The notes below the pieces were generated by a model. That model was not told the origin of the DNA. It did no database searches and worked only from the letters and a program-made list of their open reading frames with translations. Position numbers and translations under genes: made by a program. Positions 42,235 through 50,953 of a DNA stretch of 64,000 nt are shown here, piece by piece (within the stretch, counting starts at the first letter, position 1; the number at the start of each line of letters is the position of its first letter). Origin of the DNA: Psychrobacter piscatorii (GTDB lineage: Bacteria; Pseudomonadota; Gammaproteobacteria; Pseudomonadales; Moraxellaceae); the NCBI RefSeq assembly GCF_904846415.1, contig NZ_CAJHAR010000007.1:62001-126000 (forward strand), in the 5' to 3' direction.

Positions 42235-43173
42235 CTATCCACGTGGATGATGCGCTGCATGTAACTGCTGCAATCTTGCCGTCGCTACATGGGTATAAAT
42301 CTGTGTGGTAGACAAATTACTGTGCCCAAGCAATAATTGCACACTTCGCAAATCTGCACCATGATTAAGCAGATGGGTGGCAAAGGCGTGACGTAAGGTA
42401 TGAGGTGATAGTTCCTTATCAATACTAGCAATTTGAGCGTATTTCTTAAGCAAATACCAAAAATTCTGCCGCGTCATATAACCACCTTGTGCAGTCAAAA
42501 ACACCGCTTGGCAGTTGCCAGATTTTAGATGGGCAATTAGATCGCCGCGCCCATGCGACAAGTAGTCTTCTAGTGCATCGCTGGCATATTCACCAAGTGG
42601 CACCAGTCGTGTTTTATTGCCTTTACCTGTGATTTGTAGCCAGCCAGAGTTTAGATTGACTTGCTCAAGTGACAGATTAATCAGCTCACTGACGCGCAAA
42701 CCGCAAGCGTAGAGTACCTCTAGCATGGCTTTGTCACGCAGTCCGAGAGCGGTACTGGTATCAGGTGCGGCAAGGAGATTATCGACATCGGCCTCGGCCA
42801 AATCCTTTGGTAACGGACGACCGAGTTTTGGGCTTTTGATACGCTCGCAGGGATTATCCTCGCGCAGATTGCTCGCAATCATCCACAAGTAGAACTGTCG
42901 TAAGCTTGAGAGCATACGTGCTTGCGTGCGCGGGGTTTTGTTATCTTGAGCGAGTATTGAGAGACAGTGCAGCACATCATCAGGCTGCCAGCGGGTCAGG
43001 GCGATTGGGTTGGTCAGCTCGCAAGAACGTAAGTCACGCACATAAGCATTACGCGTACGCGTTGCCAGACCACGTGCTAGCATGGCTTGACGAAACTCAG
43101 TCATATAAGACGGCTCATCATCGACTGCCAGCGCTTTGGGCTGGCGCTGCTGTACGGCGCGGTCACGGCTCAT
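42235..43173 (-). CDS. xerD: Site-specific tyrosine recombinase XerD
   Basis: A 312-residue tyrosine recombinase. The N-terminal SAM-like DNA-binding domain spans about 22-110. Catalytic residues are Arg in YACGLRVSELINL, Lys in ITGKGNKTRLVPL, HTLRHAFATHLL (His and Arg), His in LLGHSNLSTTQIYTH, and Tyr in the same block. The C-terminal YTHVATARLQQLHAAHHPRG is the XerD-specific ending. With XerC it resolves chromosome dimers at dif under FtsK control. tusA ends 18 bases upstream on the same strand, so the two are co-transcribed. Confidence 0.96.
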   Translation of the reverse strand: MSRDRAVQQRQPKALAVDDEPSYMTEFRQAMLARGLATRTRNAYVRDLRSCELTNPIALTRWQPDDVLHCLSILAQDNKTPRTQARMLSSLRQFYLWMIASNLREDNPCERIKSPKLGRPLPKDLAEADVDNLLAAPDTSTALGLRDKAMLEVLYACGLRVSELINLSLEQVNLNSGWLQITGKGNKTRLVPLGEYASDALEDYLSHGRGDLIAHLKSGNCQAVFLTAQGGYMTRQNFWYLLKKYAQIASIDKELSPHTLRHAFATHLLNHGADLRSVQLLLGHSNLSTTQIYTHVATARLQQLHAAHHPRG

Positions 43174-43191
43174 AGGACGCTCAGATATAGG

Positions 43192-43518
43192 TTAAGCACT
43201 TTTTTTCTTCACCACATAACGATACAGCGTCGCGCTTGCTGGCGTAGTGTCATCACTATCAACAGTGATTTCATCGGGGTCAGCATCTAAGCTGACATTT
43301 TCCGCCAGTGTCTCTTGACCGAGCAGCTCATGACCCAGATGACGACAGAAATTTGGAATGTCGCGCGTGGTAGCAGGATCAGTAGCTAGTATCTCAATCA
43401 CCTCACCGCTATCTGCTTTGCGGATGACTCGGTGCAGCATCATGACAGGTTCAGGGCAGATCAGCCCTTGCGTATCTAAGTGATGGTCGATGGTCGTATC
43501 TGGTATAGAAGTAGTCAT
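43192..43518 (-). CDS. tusA: TusA-like sulfurtransferase
   Basis: A 108-residue protein. The N-terminal LDTQGLICPEPVMMLHRVI has the TusA active-site CPEP with the persulfide cysteine near residue 22. The SirA/TusA fold is followed by an acidic linker (DADPDEITVDSDDT) and a short basic end. It moves sulfur from IscS to tRNA thiolation or other acceptors. The downstream neighbour is xerD with an 18-base gap. The name TusA versus a generic SirA-like protein rests on similarity alone. Confidence 0.85.
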   Translation of the reverse strand: MTTSIPDTTIDHHLDTQGLICPEPVMMLHRVIRKADSGEVIEILATDPATTRDIPNFCRHLGHELLGQETLAENVSLDADPDEITVDSDDTTPASATLYRYVVKKKSA

Positions 43519-43575
43519 AGTTGTTATCGAAAAGCTAAGTAAATAGGTTAAAGAATGGATCGTTTGTTTAATCGC

Positions 43576-44079
43576 TTACTGGGGTGTACTGTCTAGATCG
43601 TCTACGGCTGCTGTCTCTTCGTCAGTGTTTGCCACGTCTAAGAAGTTAAAAAAGCGCTTGAAACTGACTTTGAATAAAAATGCCACACCAAACCAACAGG
43701 ACAGCCCTAACCATGCCGTATCGGCAAATAATAAGCCACCAATCAATATGATGGTCGATACACCAATACTCATGGCAATCATCGAGGGTTGGTTTAAGCG
43801 ATAACGATAAACCACAAACGCATCATAAAGCGTAATGGGAATGGTCAGCGCAACCAAGGCATAGGGCAGGTTATAAAACAGTTGATACAGTAGCTGATTG
43901 TCATGGAACATCTTGATACTGGCAACAGTACCAAATACTATAAAGGCGAGAATGGCAGCATAAATGAGATAGATCGCTATCTGATTTGCACGCTGCGCGC
44001 CTCTAATACGAGCAATAGCAAGCGGAGCAAAACCATGTTGCGACTTAGTGTGCAAATCTTGGTCTAGGGCAGTGGTCAT
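43576..44079 (-). CDS. Uncharacterised four-helix membrane protein
   Basis: A 167-residue protein with four hydrophobic segments (about 32-51, 67-91, 98-118, 121-140) and an acidic C-terminus (DEETAAVDDLDSTPQ). I recognise no family. It lies between ruvX and tusA on the same strand, in a tightly packed leftward cluster. The start is uncertain: ATG at 44079 gives MTTALDQD; an ATG at 44139 is in frame but overlaps nothing informative, and neither has a good ribosome site. Confidence 0.65.
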   Translation of the reverse strand: MTTALDQDLHTKSQHGFAPLAIARIRGAQRANQIAIYLIYAAILAFIVFGTVASIKMFHDNQLLYQLFYNLPYALVALTIPITLYDAFVVYRYRLNQPSMIAMSIGVSTIILIGGLLFADTAWLGLSCWFGVAFLFKVSFKRFFNFLDVANTDEETAAVDDLDSTPQ

Positions 44080-44165
44080 AGTAATCAGTCGTTTATCTGT
44101 GAATAGGTACGATGTAGAAAAATGGTGCGATAGAGACAACAGTGTCTTCTACCTATTTTGCCTAA

Positions 44166-44747
44166 TTAGTCTGCTTTGACCGCATCAATAGCGATACTAC
44201 TATTTGGATCCGCAAAGTAGGTCGACATCAGGATACAAGCAGAGATATCATCAATCGGGTCACGTTCATGCTTGATCCAGCCGTTGTCCCATGCGATTTC
44301 TCTTGCTTCGATAGAGGTTAAACGCTCGTCACATAATGATACGGTCACTGGCAAGTGCTGCTCCATAATTCTATGAGCCAGACGCCGCGCGAATTTATGT
44401 GCGCGTTTTGATAGCATGGAGCTGCTGCCATCCATATTAAGTGGCAGGCCGACCACGACTTGTGCCACGCCCCAAACCTTTATAATACCGATGAGGTTGT
44501 CCCAGTCGGGCTGACCATTATTCATCGCCAAGATATCAAAAGCGCGTGCAGTTTGGGTAAGACTATTACCGAGCGCCATGCCCATTTTTTTGACGCCATA
44601 ATCTAGCGCCAAAATAAGATGCGGCTTTATTTCTGGCTCAGAGTCGCTAAGACCATTGATGTTAGACTCATTACTGCCAATGTCATTTTTATCAAGATCA
44701 TGATCTGCAGCTTCTGTGCTATCTACTGTAAAAGTACTATCCACCAT
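44166..44747 (-). CDS. ruvX: Holliday junction resolvase-like protein RuvX (YqgF)
   Basis: A 193-residue protein of the RuvX/YqgF family, an RNase H-fold nuclease needed for 16S pre-rRNA 5' processing and proposed for Holliday junctions. LALDYGVKKMGMALG, VVVGLPLNMDGSSS and the acidic CDERLTSIEA are the three motif blocks. The N-terminal ~40 residues are an acidic extension (EAADHDLDKNDIGSN) absent from most members. yqgE lies directly upstream, the common yqgE-ruvX pair of proteobacteria. Confidence 0.94.
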   Translation of the reverse strand: MVDSTFTVDSTEAADHDLDKNDIGSNESNINGLSDSEPEIKPHLILALDYGVKKMGMALGNSLTQTARAFDILAMNNGQPDWDNLIGIIKVWGVAQVVVGLPLNMDGSSSMLSKRAHKFARRLAHRIMEQHLPVTVSLCDERLTSIEAREIAWDNGWIKHERDPIDDISACILMSTYFADPNSSIAIDAVKAD

Positions 44748-44811
44748 AGTGACGGCTATCCTTTATTTCTTTATCTGTATTCATAGAGCGCAATTCATAG
44801 AGCATATGCTA

Positions 44812-45375
44812 TTAAGCATGACCGATGTCACTGCTAAGATAGTCAAAATTGACGCCGATTTTGTCAGCGGCGATTTGCCAGCGCTCCTCGAACGGCGTAT
44901 CAAACAATAAAGTCAGATCGGCAGGGCAGACGAGCCAATCACCATTACCCAGTTCTTGGTCTAACTGTTTTTTGCCCCAGCTGGCATGACCCAAGCACAG
45001 TTGATAGTGACCGACGCCTTGACCTGCCGCGATACGCTTTAGAATATCTTGGCTGGTGGTGATGCAGACATTCTCTGAAATCGCAAAAGAAGACGCCCAT
45101 TCAGGCTGACCTGTATGCAGTACAAAGCCCACCTCAGGATACATAGGGCCACCTTCTAAAGCCACATCTTCCATCACTTGCGGATCGGTCACCTCAATAT
45201 CCAAATCTTCTAGCAGTTTACCCACTCGCGCCTGCTCTAACGGACGATTGACCATTAGACCTAGTGCACCGTGATTATCATGGCGACAAATATAAATGAG
45301 TGCCTGTTCAAACCTTGGGTCTGACAGCTCTGGTGCCGCAATTAAGAAATGATGGGTCAAATTGGTTTTAGACAT
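44812..45375 (-). CDS. yqgE: YqgE/AlgH family protein
   Basis: A 187-residue protein of the DUF179 family. [41 protein letters not shown] covers the characteristic start (residues 5-45), and GYGH-type [23 protein letters not shown] is the second motif. The function is unresolved; AlgH influences alginate regulation in Pseudomonas. It pairs with ruvX 64 bases downstream. The ATG at 45375 fits the family; the frame is open to 45414. Confidence 0.93.
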   Translation of the reverse strand: MSKTNLTHHFLIAAPELSDPRFEQALIYICRHDNHGALGLMVNRPLEQARVGKLLEDLDIEVTDPQVMEDVALEGGPMYPEVGFVLHTGQPEWASSFAISENVCITTSQDILKRIAAGQGVGHYQLCLGHASWGKKQLDQELGNGDWLVCPADLTLLFDTPFEERWQIAADKIGVNFDYLSSDIGHA

Positions 45376-45533
45376 AGAAACAAACGCAACCGAATAATAA
45401 GGGTGAAAGACCACTATATGGTGATAACCAATAGAAAAGCAAGATTCACGCCAACTGCTATTGATAGCTACAAAGATTTAACAAGTACTTTTTTTGATTA
45501 ATAGTGCTGGATGATTTAACGACAATTAATATG

Positions 45534-47216
45534 TCATTTGACATCAGACAGCAAGCTACGAGCATGATCGCGAGTCACATCAGTGATCGTCACACCGCCA
45601 GACATACGGGCTAGCTCGTCTACCTGCGCGCTGTTGGTCAGGATGATCAGCTCACTTTCGGTCTGTTCTTGATGGTGCTTTTGTACCAAGATATGCTGGT
45701 GCGCTTGCGCCGCGACTTGTGCTTGGTGAGTGATCGCGAGCAATTGCTGCGTTTGCCCAAGCGCCCGTAGCAACTCGCCGACCACCTGCGCCGTACCGCC
45801 ACTGATACCGACATCGACTTCATCGAATACCAGCATAGGTTTGGCGGCATTGTTATCAGCGTTAGTTGCTTGCAAGACTTGCATGACCAGCGCCATTCGC
45901 GACAGCTCACCACCTGAGGCGATTTTATGTAGTGGCTGCATGGGCATACCGACATTGGCACTGAACAATAAATCAATATCGTAGCAACCGTGTGCATTGT
46001 ATTGGCTAGGCTCTGTCTTTTTGGTAGAAACAAACTCGCAGCGCGCATTAGGTAAGGCAAGCGGTTGTAGTTGCTCAATAAGCTGTTTGCTAATGGTTGG
46101 TGCCGCTTTTGTACGCTCTTTATTTAGCTGTGTGGCCAGTGCTAGATAGTCTTGCCAAGCTTGCTCAATTTGTGCGGCCATCGCATCACTGCTCGGCTCG
46201 TTTTCTAACTGCTCTAATTGCTCTTGCCACGCTTTTGCTTCATCAATCAAATCGCTCGCTGGCAAGTTGTGCTTACGTGATAAGCGATGACCCAAACTGA
46301 TGAGATTGTCTAATGCTTGTAAGCGCTCAGGGTCAGGTAGTTGCTGCTCGGCATAATCTGATAGTAGTGCCGTCACCTCGGTGATTTGTTGCTGCGCCAA
46401 ATGCAGCTGCTCAGAGGCTTGCTCAAAGGTTTGGCTGACACCAACTTGATGATCACAAAGCTTGATTGCTTGCCCGAGCAAGGTCATCACATCCGGCTCA
46501 TCGGTATCATTGTCGAGCAGATGCAAGCCATGGCTGGCCTCTTGCATTAAGGCTTCAATATTAGAGAGCTCCTCGTGCTCAGATTCAACGTCTGCATAGT
46601 CGACAGCCAAAAGAGGCGTGATGTCTGCCAGTTGGCTTTGTAAAAGTTGAATACGGTCTTGACGCTGAGCCTCGCGACTTGCAATATCATCAGCGCGACG
46701 CTTTAGCTGCTGATACTGCTGATAGCTACTGGCTGTCTGACGCGCGAGCGGCGTTATTTGTGCCATCTCATCGAGCCAATTCACCACAAACTGCGGCTTG
46801 AGTAAGGCTTGCTGAGCATGTTGGCTATGAATATTGACCAGTAATGCGCCCAAGCTTTTTAGCTCAGCCAAACTGGCAGGCGAACCATTCAACCATGCTT
46901 TTGAGCGACCAGTGTTGCTCAGCTGCCGCCGAATAAGTACTTCAGGCTCGTCTAGCGCCCGATCATTTTTGGCAAACCATTCGGCAATGACGCTGTTATT
47001 CTCTACATCAAACTGAGCATAAATGTCTGCATTTTCTGCGCCATGTCTGACCATCGCGCTGTCTGCGCGTGCGCCGACACACAAGGATAGGGCATCCAGC
47101 AATAACGACTTGCCAGCCCCTGTTTCACCAGTGATGACATTGAAGCCTTCAGCGACACTCAGCTCATGCTGAGCGATCAACGCAAACTGATGTAAAGTTA
47201 ATGATACTAGCATCAA
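45534..47216 (-). CDS. recN: DNA repair protein RecN
   Basis: A 560-residue SMC-like ATPase that helps join broken DNA ends in recombination repair. The Walker A motif GETGAGKS is at about 29-36, the two coiled-coil arms span about 155-390, and the second half has the ABC signature ASGGELSRMALVMQ, Walker B MLVFDEVDVGISG and the H-loop LLAITHQAQVAAQA. Length matches E. coli RecN (553). The start could be either of two adjacent ATGs. A LexA box was not recognised in the AT-rich upstream sequence. Confidence 0.96.
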   Translation of the reverse strand: MMLVSLTLHQFALIAQHELSVAEGFNVITGETGAGKSLLLDALSLCVGARADSAMVRHGAENADIYAQFDVENNSVIAEWFAKNDRALDEPEVLIRRQLSNTGRSKAWLNGSPASLAELKSLGALLVNIHSQHAQQALLKPQFVVNWLDEMAQITPLARQTASSYQQYQQLKRRADDIASREAQRQDRIQLLQSQLADITPLLAVDYADVESEHEELSNIEALMQEASHGLHLLDNDTDEPDVMTLLGQAIKLCDHQVGVSQTFEQASEQLHLAQQQITEVTALLSDYAEQQLPDPERLQALDNLISLGHRLSRKHNLPASDLIDEAKAWQEQLEQLENEPSSDAMAAQIEQAWQDYLALATQLNKERTKAAPTISKQLIEQLQPLALPNARCEFVSTKKTEPSQYNAHGCYDIDLLFSANVGMPMQPLHKIASGGELSRMALVMQVLQATNADNNAAKPMLVFDEVDVGISGGTAQVVGELLRALGQTQQLLAITHQAQVAAQAHQHILVQKHHQEQTESELIILTNSAQVDELARMSGGVTITDVTRDHARSLLSDVK

Positions 47217-47937
47217 CGCCTCTCATGACAGACAATGAACTTCGTATAAATATTAAGAAGCCATCTATAAAATAAGGTAAATAAAGAAATGAATTTATCT
47301 ATTTAACGACAATAACTAGATAAATATTGTAGGCAAACAGTATGGTGTTAAATGTGCTTAAATACAAACGTTAAGGGAGTGTATAATCAAATTTGTGATT
47401 GGAAGATTACCACAAAATCATCAAAAACTGGCAATGAGTAATCGCTGTAATATCAATCATTAAGAGGGTTGATTATAGCAAAATGATATCTATATACTAA
47501 GCGCGATTTCGGACAAAACTCATAAAAATAGATTCAGTATCACGATGCGTTAATGGTACAAAAGCAGATAAATAAGTCCATTTGAGCTCAGCATTAAACA
47601 GTATTTTCCTAGTCGCTTTAACAAACTTTATAGAGATAATGTGGTAGCATAATCTCACATAATGATAAACTCCTCTTGTTATATTGATGAAATACGGTGC
47701 ATGACAACGAGTCATGATTTTGTAAAATTACAGGCGTATAGTGAGAAGAGTATGCCAATCAGTCATTATTCCAAAGCGTTTTCATAGAACCTGTGGCTAC
47801 TCTTAGTGCGCAGATATCTAGTAGAGAAGGATACCGTACTCAGTGCAGAGAGGTGTGTTGATGACGCAGCTCTAGCGATACGGTAACCAGTTACTTATTT
47901 TTTAGTTTTACCATAATTATTTGATAAGGAAGCCACT
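47217..47937. other. Longest non-coding stretch, between recN and ppnP
   Basis: About 720 bases, the recN and ppnP promoters included. A short minus-strand frame at 47497-47715 has no protein character. The last part contains an inverted repeat TACCGTA (47832-47838) with TACGGTA (47879-47885) enclosing AGAG/CTCT, which could be a structured leader of ppnP. Nothing else is recognised. Confidence 0.45.
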
Positions 47938-48273
47938 ATGACAGCGGCGCAATTTACTAACGTAACAGTTAATGCCCAAGCGACAGTATCTTATGATGGT
48001 CGCTGTTCCAGCCATACCATTATGTTTGAAGACGGTCGTCACAAAACCTTGGGCGTGATCTTACCTTGTGATAACTTGGTTGAGCATTATCACTTTAGTA
48101 CCAATACATCCGAGCGTATCGAAATCACTGGCGGCGAGTGTGAAGTGAAAATTAATGGTGATGACGAGTTCAGCTACTACCGTGCTGGTCAATCATTTGT
48201 CGTCGAAGGCAATAGCGGTTTCAATCTACGTACCGAAGAAATCGTCCAGTATGTCTGCCATTTAGAAGGTTGA
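47938..48273 (+). CDS. ppnP: Pyrimidine/purine nucleoside phosphorylase PpnP (UPF0345)
   Basis: A 111-residue cupin-fold protein of the former UPF0345/YaiE family. GRCSSHTIMFEDGRHKTLGVILP, TSERIEITGGECEVKI and YRAGQSFVVEGNSGFNLRTEE are diagnostic blocks. E. coli PpnP splits many nucleosides with phosphate to bases and ribose-1-phosphate. The protein is somewhat longer at its N-terminus than E. coli's 94 residues. ATAAGGAAGCC stands before the ATG. It is a single-gene unit with a terminator. Confidence 0.93.
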   Translation: MTAAQFTNVTVNAQATVSYDGRCSSHTIMFEDGRHKTLGVILPCDNLVEHYHFSTNTSERIEITGGECEVKINGDDEFSYYRAGQSFVVEGNSGFNLRTEEIVQYVCHLEG

Positions 48274-48365
48274 TATTATCAACAATGCGATTAAGTTAAA
48301 ATTGGGCGCGGTTAAGCTAGTAGCATCAGTGAATAGCTAACGCCATCAAATATTAATGACCAAAC

Positions 48366-48405
48366 AATAAACAATATCAGATTGGTATTGTTTATTTCTG
48401 TTTTT
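48366..48405 (+). terminator. Terminator after ppnP
   Basis: AATAAACAATA / 9-base loop / TATTGTTTATT, a perfect 11-bp stem followed by TCTGTTTTT. Confidence 0.7.
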
Positions 48406-48519
48406 AGTGCTGACTTAATCGATCCCTTATTGGCAACGAGTTGCAGTGCTCAACGTCGATAATATTATTCTTATTCCATCGCTTAGCGCGATATCCACCT
48501 AATACTTAATAGGCCTGTT

Positions 48520-49290
48520 ATGGCAAAACCCATTTATTTTTACGGCATTCATGCCATTGATGCGTTACTTAAACACCGCCCTTTGGATGGTCTTAGCTTG
48601 TTTGTGCAACAGGGACGTGAGAGCGACAGTCATGTACAAGCCATTATGGCTGAGGCGGAAGCTAATGGTATCAGTATCCAGCCGACCCAAAAAGATAAGC
48701 TGACACAGCTATGTGGTAGCCCGCAGCATCAAGGCGTGGTACTCAATGCTCGTCCGCTAGGTTTTGCTGATGAAGGTCTGCTTGATACCATTATTGGTCG
48801 CGAACAGTGCCTATTATTAGTGCTAGATCAAATCACAGACGCACATAACTTTGGCGCTTGCTTACGTACAGCCGTAGCAATGGGTGTGGATGCCGTGGTT
48901 TGTCCGAAGCACCATGCAGCAAGTCTGACGCCCACAGTCGCTAAAGTATCCGTTGGTGCCGCAGAGATGATGCCGATTATTAGTGTCACCAATTTGGCAC
49001 GTACACTTTCGCACATCAAAAACGCAGGAGTATTTGTGTTTGGTACGGCACTCAATGCGGATGCGAAGCCTATCCATGCCGCTGATCTGACTGGCAAAAC
49101 TGCCATCATCATGGGGTCAGAAGGAGAGGGGATGCGCCGCCTGACAATGGAGAGCTGCGATGAGCTGGTCTATATTCCAATGTCAGGAAACGAGCATGGT
49201 AACTTACAAAGTCTAAACGTAAGCGTCGCTACTGGTATGGCTCTATATGAGGTTAATCGCCAGCGAACTTTAGCTGCTGGGCAAGCGTAA
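48520..49290 (+). CDS. rlmB: 23S rRNA (guanosine-2251-2'-O)-methyltransferase RlmB
   Basis: A 256-residue SpoU-family enzyme. The N-terminal RNA-binding domain (about 1-80) starts KPIYFYGIHAIDALLKHRPL. The knotted SPOUT domain has LVLDQITDAHNFGACLRTA, IIMGSEGEGMRRLT and LNVSVATGMALYE, covering SpoU motifs 1-3. It methylates G2251 in the peptidyl-transferase loop. Its 3' end overlaps that of the convergent coaE by 38 bases, so the last 12 codons are shared in opposite directions and no terminator separates the two. Confidence 0.95.
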   Translation: MAKPIYFYGIHAIDALLKHRPLDGLSLFVQQGRESDSHVQAIMAEAEANGISIQPTQKDKLTQLCGSPQHQGVVLNARPLGFADEGLLDTIIGREQCLLLVLDQITDAHNFGACLRTAVAMGVDAVVCPKHHAASLTPTVAKVSVGAAEMMPIISVTNLARTLSHIKNAGVFVFGTALNADAKPIHAADLTGKTAIIMGSEGEGMRRLTMESCDELVYIPMSGNEHGNLQSLNVSVATGMALYEVNRQRTLAAGQA

Positions 49291-49939
49291 GGTACTCTTG
49301 GTGTAAGGGTTCTAGCTGTAAGTATAGAGAGGCAAGGTCGCTCTCGTTGAGTATGACATCGTCTGCATGACGATTGCGCTCTTCACGACTGAGCTGGTTG
49401 GTCATAATGGCTTCGATTTTTTGAATACTTTGATCATCACGCTGACTGGCACGCGCAAGTTGCGTGTTTTCGGTAGCATCCATCACAAGGATACGTTGAC
49501 ATAAATTGGCAAGACCCGCTTCAGCTCCCTCGATGAGTAGAGGTGCGGACAATACCACATAAGGTGAGGTACTAGACTCTAACTGTGCTTTCGCTGTCTC
49601 ACGTATCGCTGGATGCGTGATCGCCTCAAGCTCAATAAGCGCTTCAGGGTTTGCAAATACATGCGAGCGTACAGCGGCTCTATCCATTGACCCATCACCA
49701 TTCAATACCCAATCACCGAATCTTTTTTGGATTTTGCGCAGCGTGTCGCTGCCTTTAGTAACGATCTCATGAGCGATCACATCGGCATCGATAATATCGA
49801 TCCCTTGCTCAGCAAACCAAGCACTAGCAGCGGATTTGCCACTACCGATCCCGCCTGTTAAACCAACGACGAGCGTCTTGTTTTTTGTCTGTAGACTTTG
49901 TGGTTGACGCGAATAAGATTGTGCGACTTTATTTGACAT
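49253..49939 (-). CDS. coaE: Dephospho-CoA kinase
   Basis: A 228-residue P-loop kinase for the last step of coenzyme A synthesis. The P-loop is GLTGGIGSGKSAA (27-39), with DADVIAHEIV, THPAIRE, PLLIEG and the LID region QLSREERNRHADDVI. It has an N-terminal extension of about 22 residues rich in Ser and Gln. It follows pilD by about 100 bases in the order pilB-pilC-pilD-coaE, the usual pilus-linked location in Pseudomonas and Acinetobacter. Its 3' end overlaps rlmB. Confidence 0.96.
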   Translation of the reverse strand: MSNKVAQSYSRQPQSLQTKNKTLVVGLTGGIGSGKSAASAWFAEQGIDIIDADVIAHEIVTKGSDTLRKIQKRFGDWVLNGDGSMDRAAVRSHVFANPEALIELEAITHPAIRETAKAQLESSTSPYVVLSAPLLIEGAEAGLANLCQRILVMDATENTQLARASQRDDQSIQKIEAIMTNQLSREERNRHADDVILNESDLASLYLQLEPLHQEYLTLAQQLKFAGD

Positions 49940-50043
49940 AATGATGGCTTATTTGACAGAGATAGTAAAAGCAGTGACTAGTGAAGAAATTGCTTATCAA
50001 TAATTGTGCTTATAGATTAGGGTAAAAAACTTACTATCAAGAC

Positions 50044-50946
50044 TTAGTAAGTATACATACCAAGATACCAGCTGACGATATCTGAGCCGTATAATAAAGC
50101 AACAATACCTGCGACAGCAATGTAAGGACCAAAGGCAAAAGGCCTGCTCTCACCTTGTTTTTTCATCAAGATTATCCCGACGATTGACCCAAGCAAAGAT
50201 GATAATAAAATAATGAGTGGCAACATCATGGGTCCGAGCCAAGCACCTAATACTGCTAATAATTTAAAATCACCTTGTCCCATCCCATGTTTCTTAGTGA
50301 TTAAGTAGAATACTTTGACGACGATCCACAGGGATAAAAATCCAAAGAGCAATCCCCATATCGACTGCGTTGGCGAGACAAACCAGCCTTGTGAGTTGAC
50401 CGCCAATCCTAGACCTGCTAGTGGAAAAGTCAGGCGATCGGGTAATAGCTGCGTATCAAAATCAATACCTGTTAGAGCCACTAGTGTCCACACTAAAACG
50501 AGCGCTGACAATCCAGCTGCATTGACGCCGAATTTGTAGATCACGAGCACCGATAGTAAAGCGGTTACTAGCTCAACTACAGGATAACGCAGACCAATAG
50601 CAGCTTTGCAGTTTGAACAGCGCCCTCTTAGTGTTAGCCAGCTGATTAAGGGTATGTTTTCATACCATTTAATCTTATGAGCGCAATGGGGGCAGCGTGA
50701 GGCAGGTCGACTCAAAGTAATGGGTTGGTCAGCAGCTACGATATTCGCTATGGGTAGCGTATGCTCGCGTGGTATATCTGCCTGTTCGATCATAAATTGG
50801 CTACATTCTTGTCGCCAACCATAAATCATCATCAGCGGTATACGATGAATCACGACATTTAAAAAACTGCCAATACAAAGACCTAATAAACCAAATATGA
50901 CCAAAGCTAAAGTTATATTTTCTTGTAGTAACGTTATAAATTGCAT
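50044..50946 (-). CDS. pilD: Type IV prepilin peptidase PilD
   Basis: A 300-residue polytopic membrane aspartyl protease and N-methylase that processes prepilins and pseudopilins. The cytoplasmic zinc loop carries two CxxC pairs (CPHCAHKIKWYENIPLISWL and GRCSNCKAAIGLRYP). The catalytic Asp residues are in TGIDFDTQLLPD and GMGQGDFKLLAVLGAWLG. It lies 7 bases after pilC, so both are translated from one mRNA. Confidence 0.96.
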   Translation of the reverse strand: MQFITLLQENITLALVIFGLLGLCIGSFLNVVIHRIPLMMIYGWRQECSQFMIEQADIPREHTLPIANIVAADQPITLSRPASRCPHCAHKIKWYENIPLISWLTLRGRCSNCKAAIGLRYPVVELVTALLSVLVIYKFGVNAAGLSALVLVWTLVALTGIDFDTQLLPDRLTFPLAGLGLAVNSQGWFVSPTQSIWGLLFGFLSLWIVVKVFYLITKKHGMGQGDFKLLAVLGAWLGPMMLPLIILLSSLLGSIVGIILMKKQGESRPFAFGPYIAVAGIVALLYGSDIVSWYLGMYTY

Positions 50947-50953
50947 TAAATCA

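Noticed and set aside
42241-42254. ATCCACGTGGAT near the end of xerD as another parS site
   Set aside because: Only the CCACGTGG centre fits; the outer bases of the 16-mer do not match, and it encodes the conserved HHPRG end of XerD.
47497-47715. Minus-strand 72-codon frame in the recN-ppnP gap
   Set aside because: Composition looks random, there is no ribosome site, and it matches no family I can recognise.
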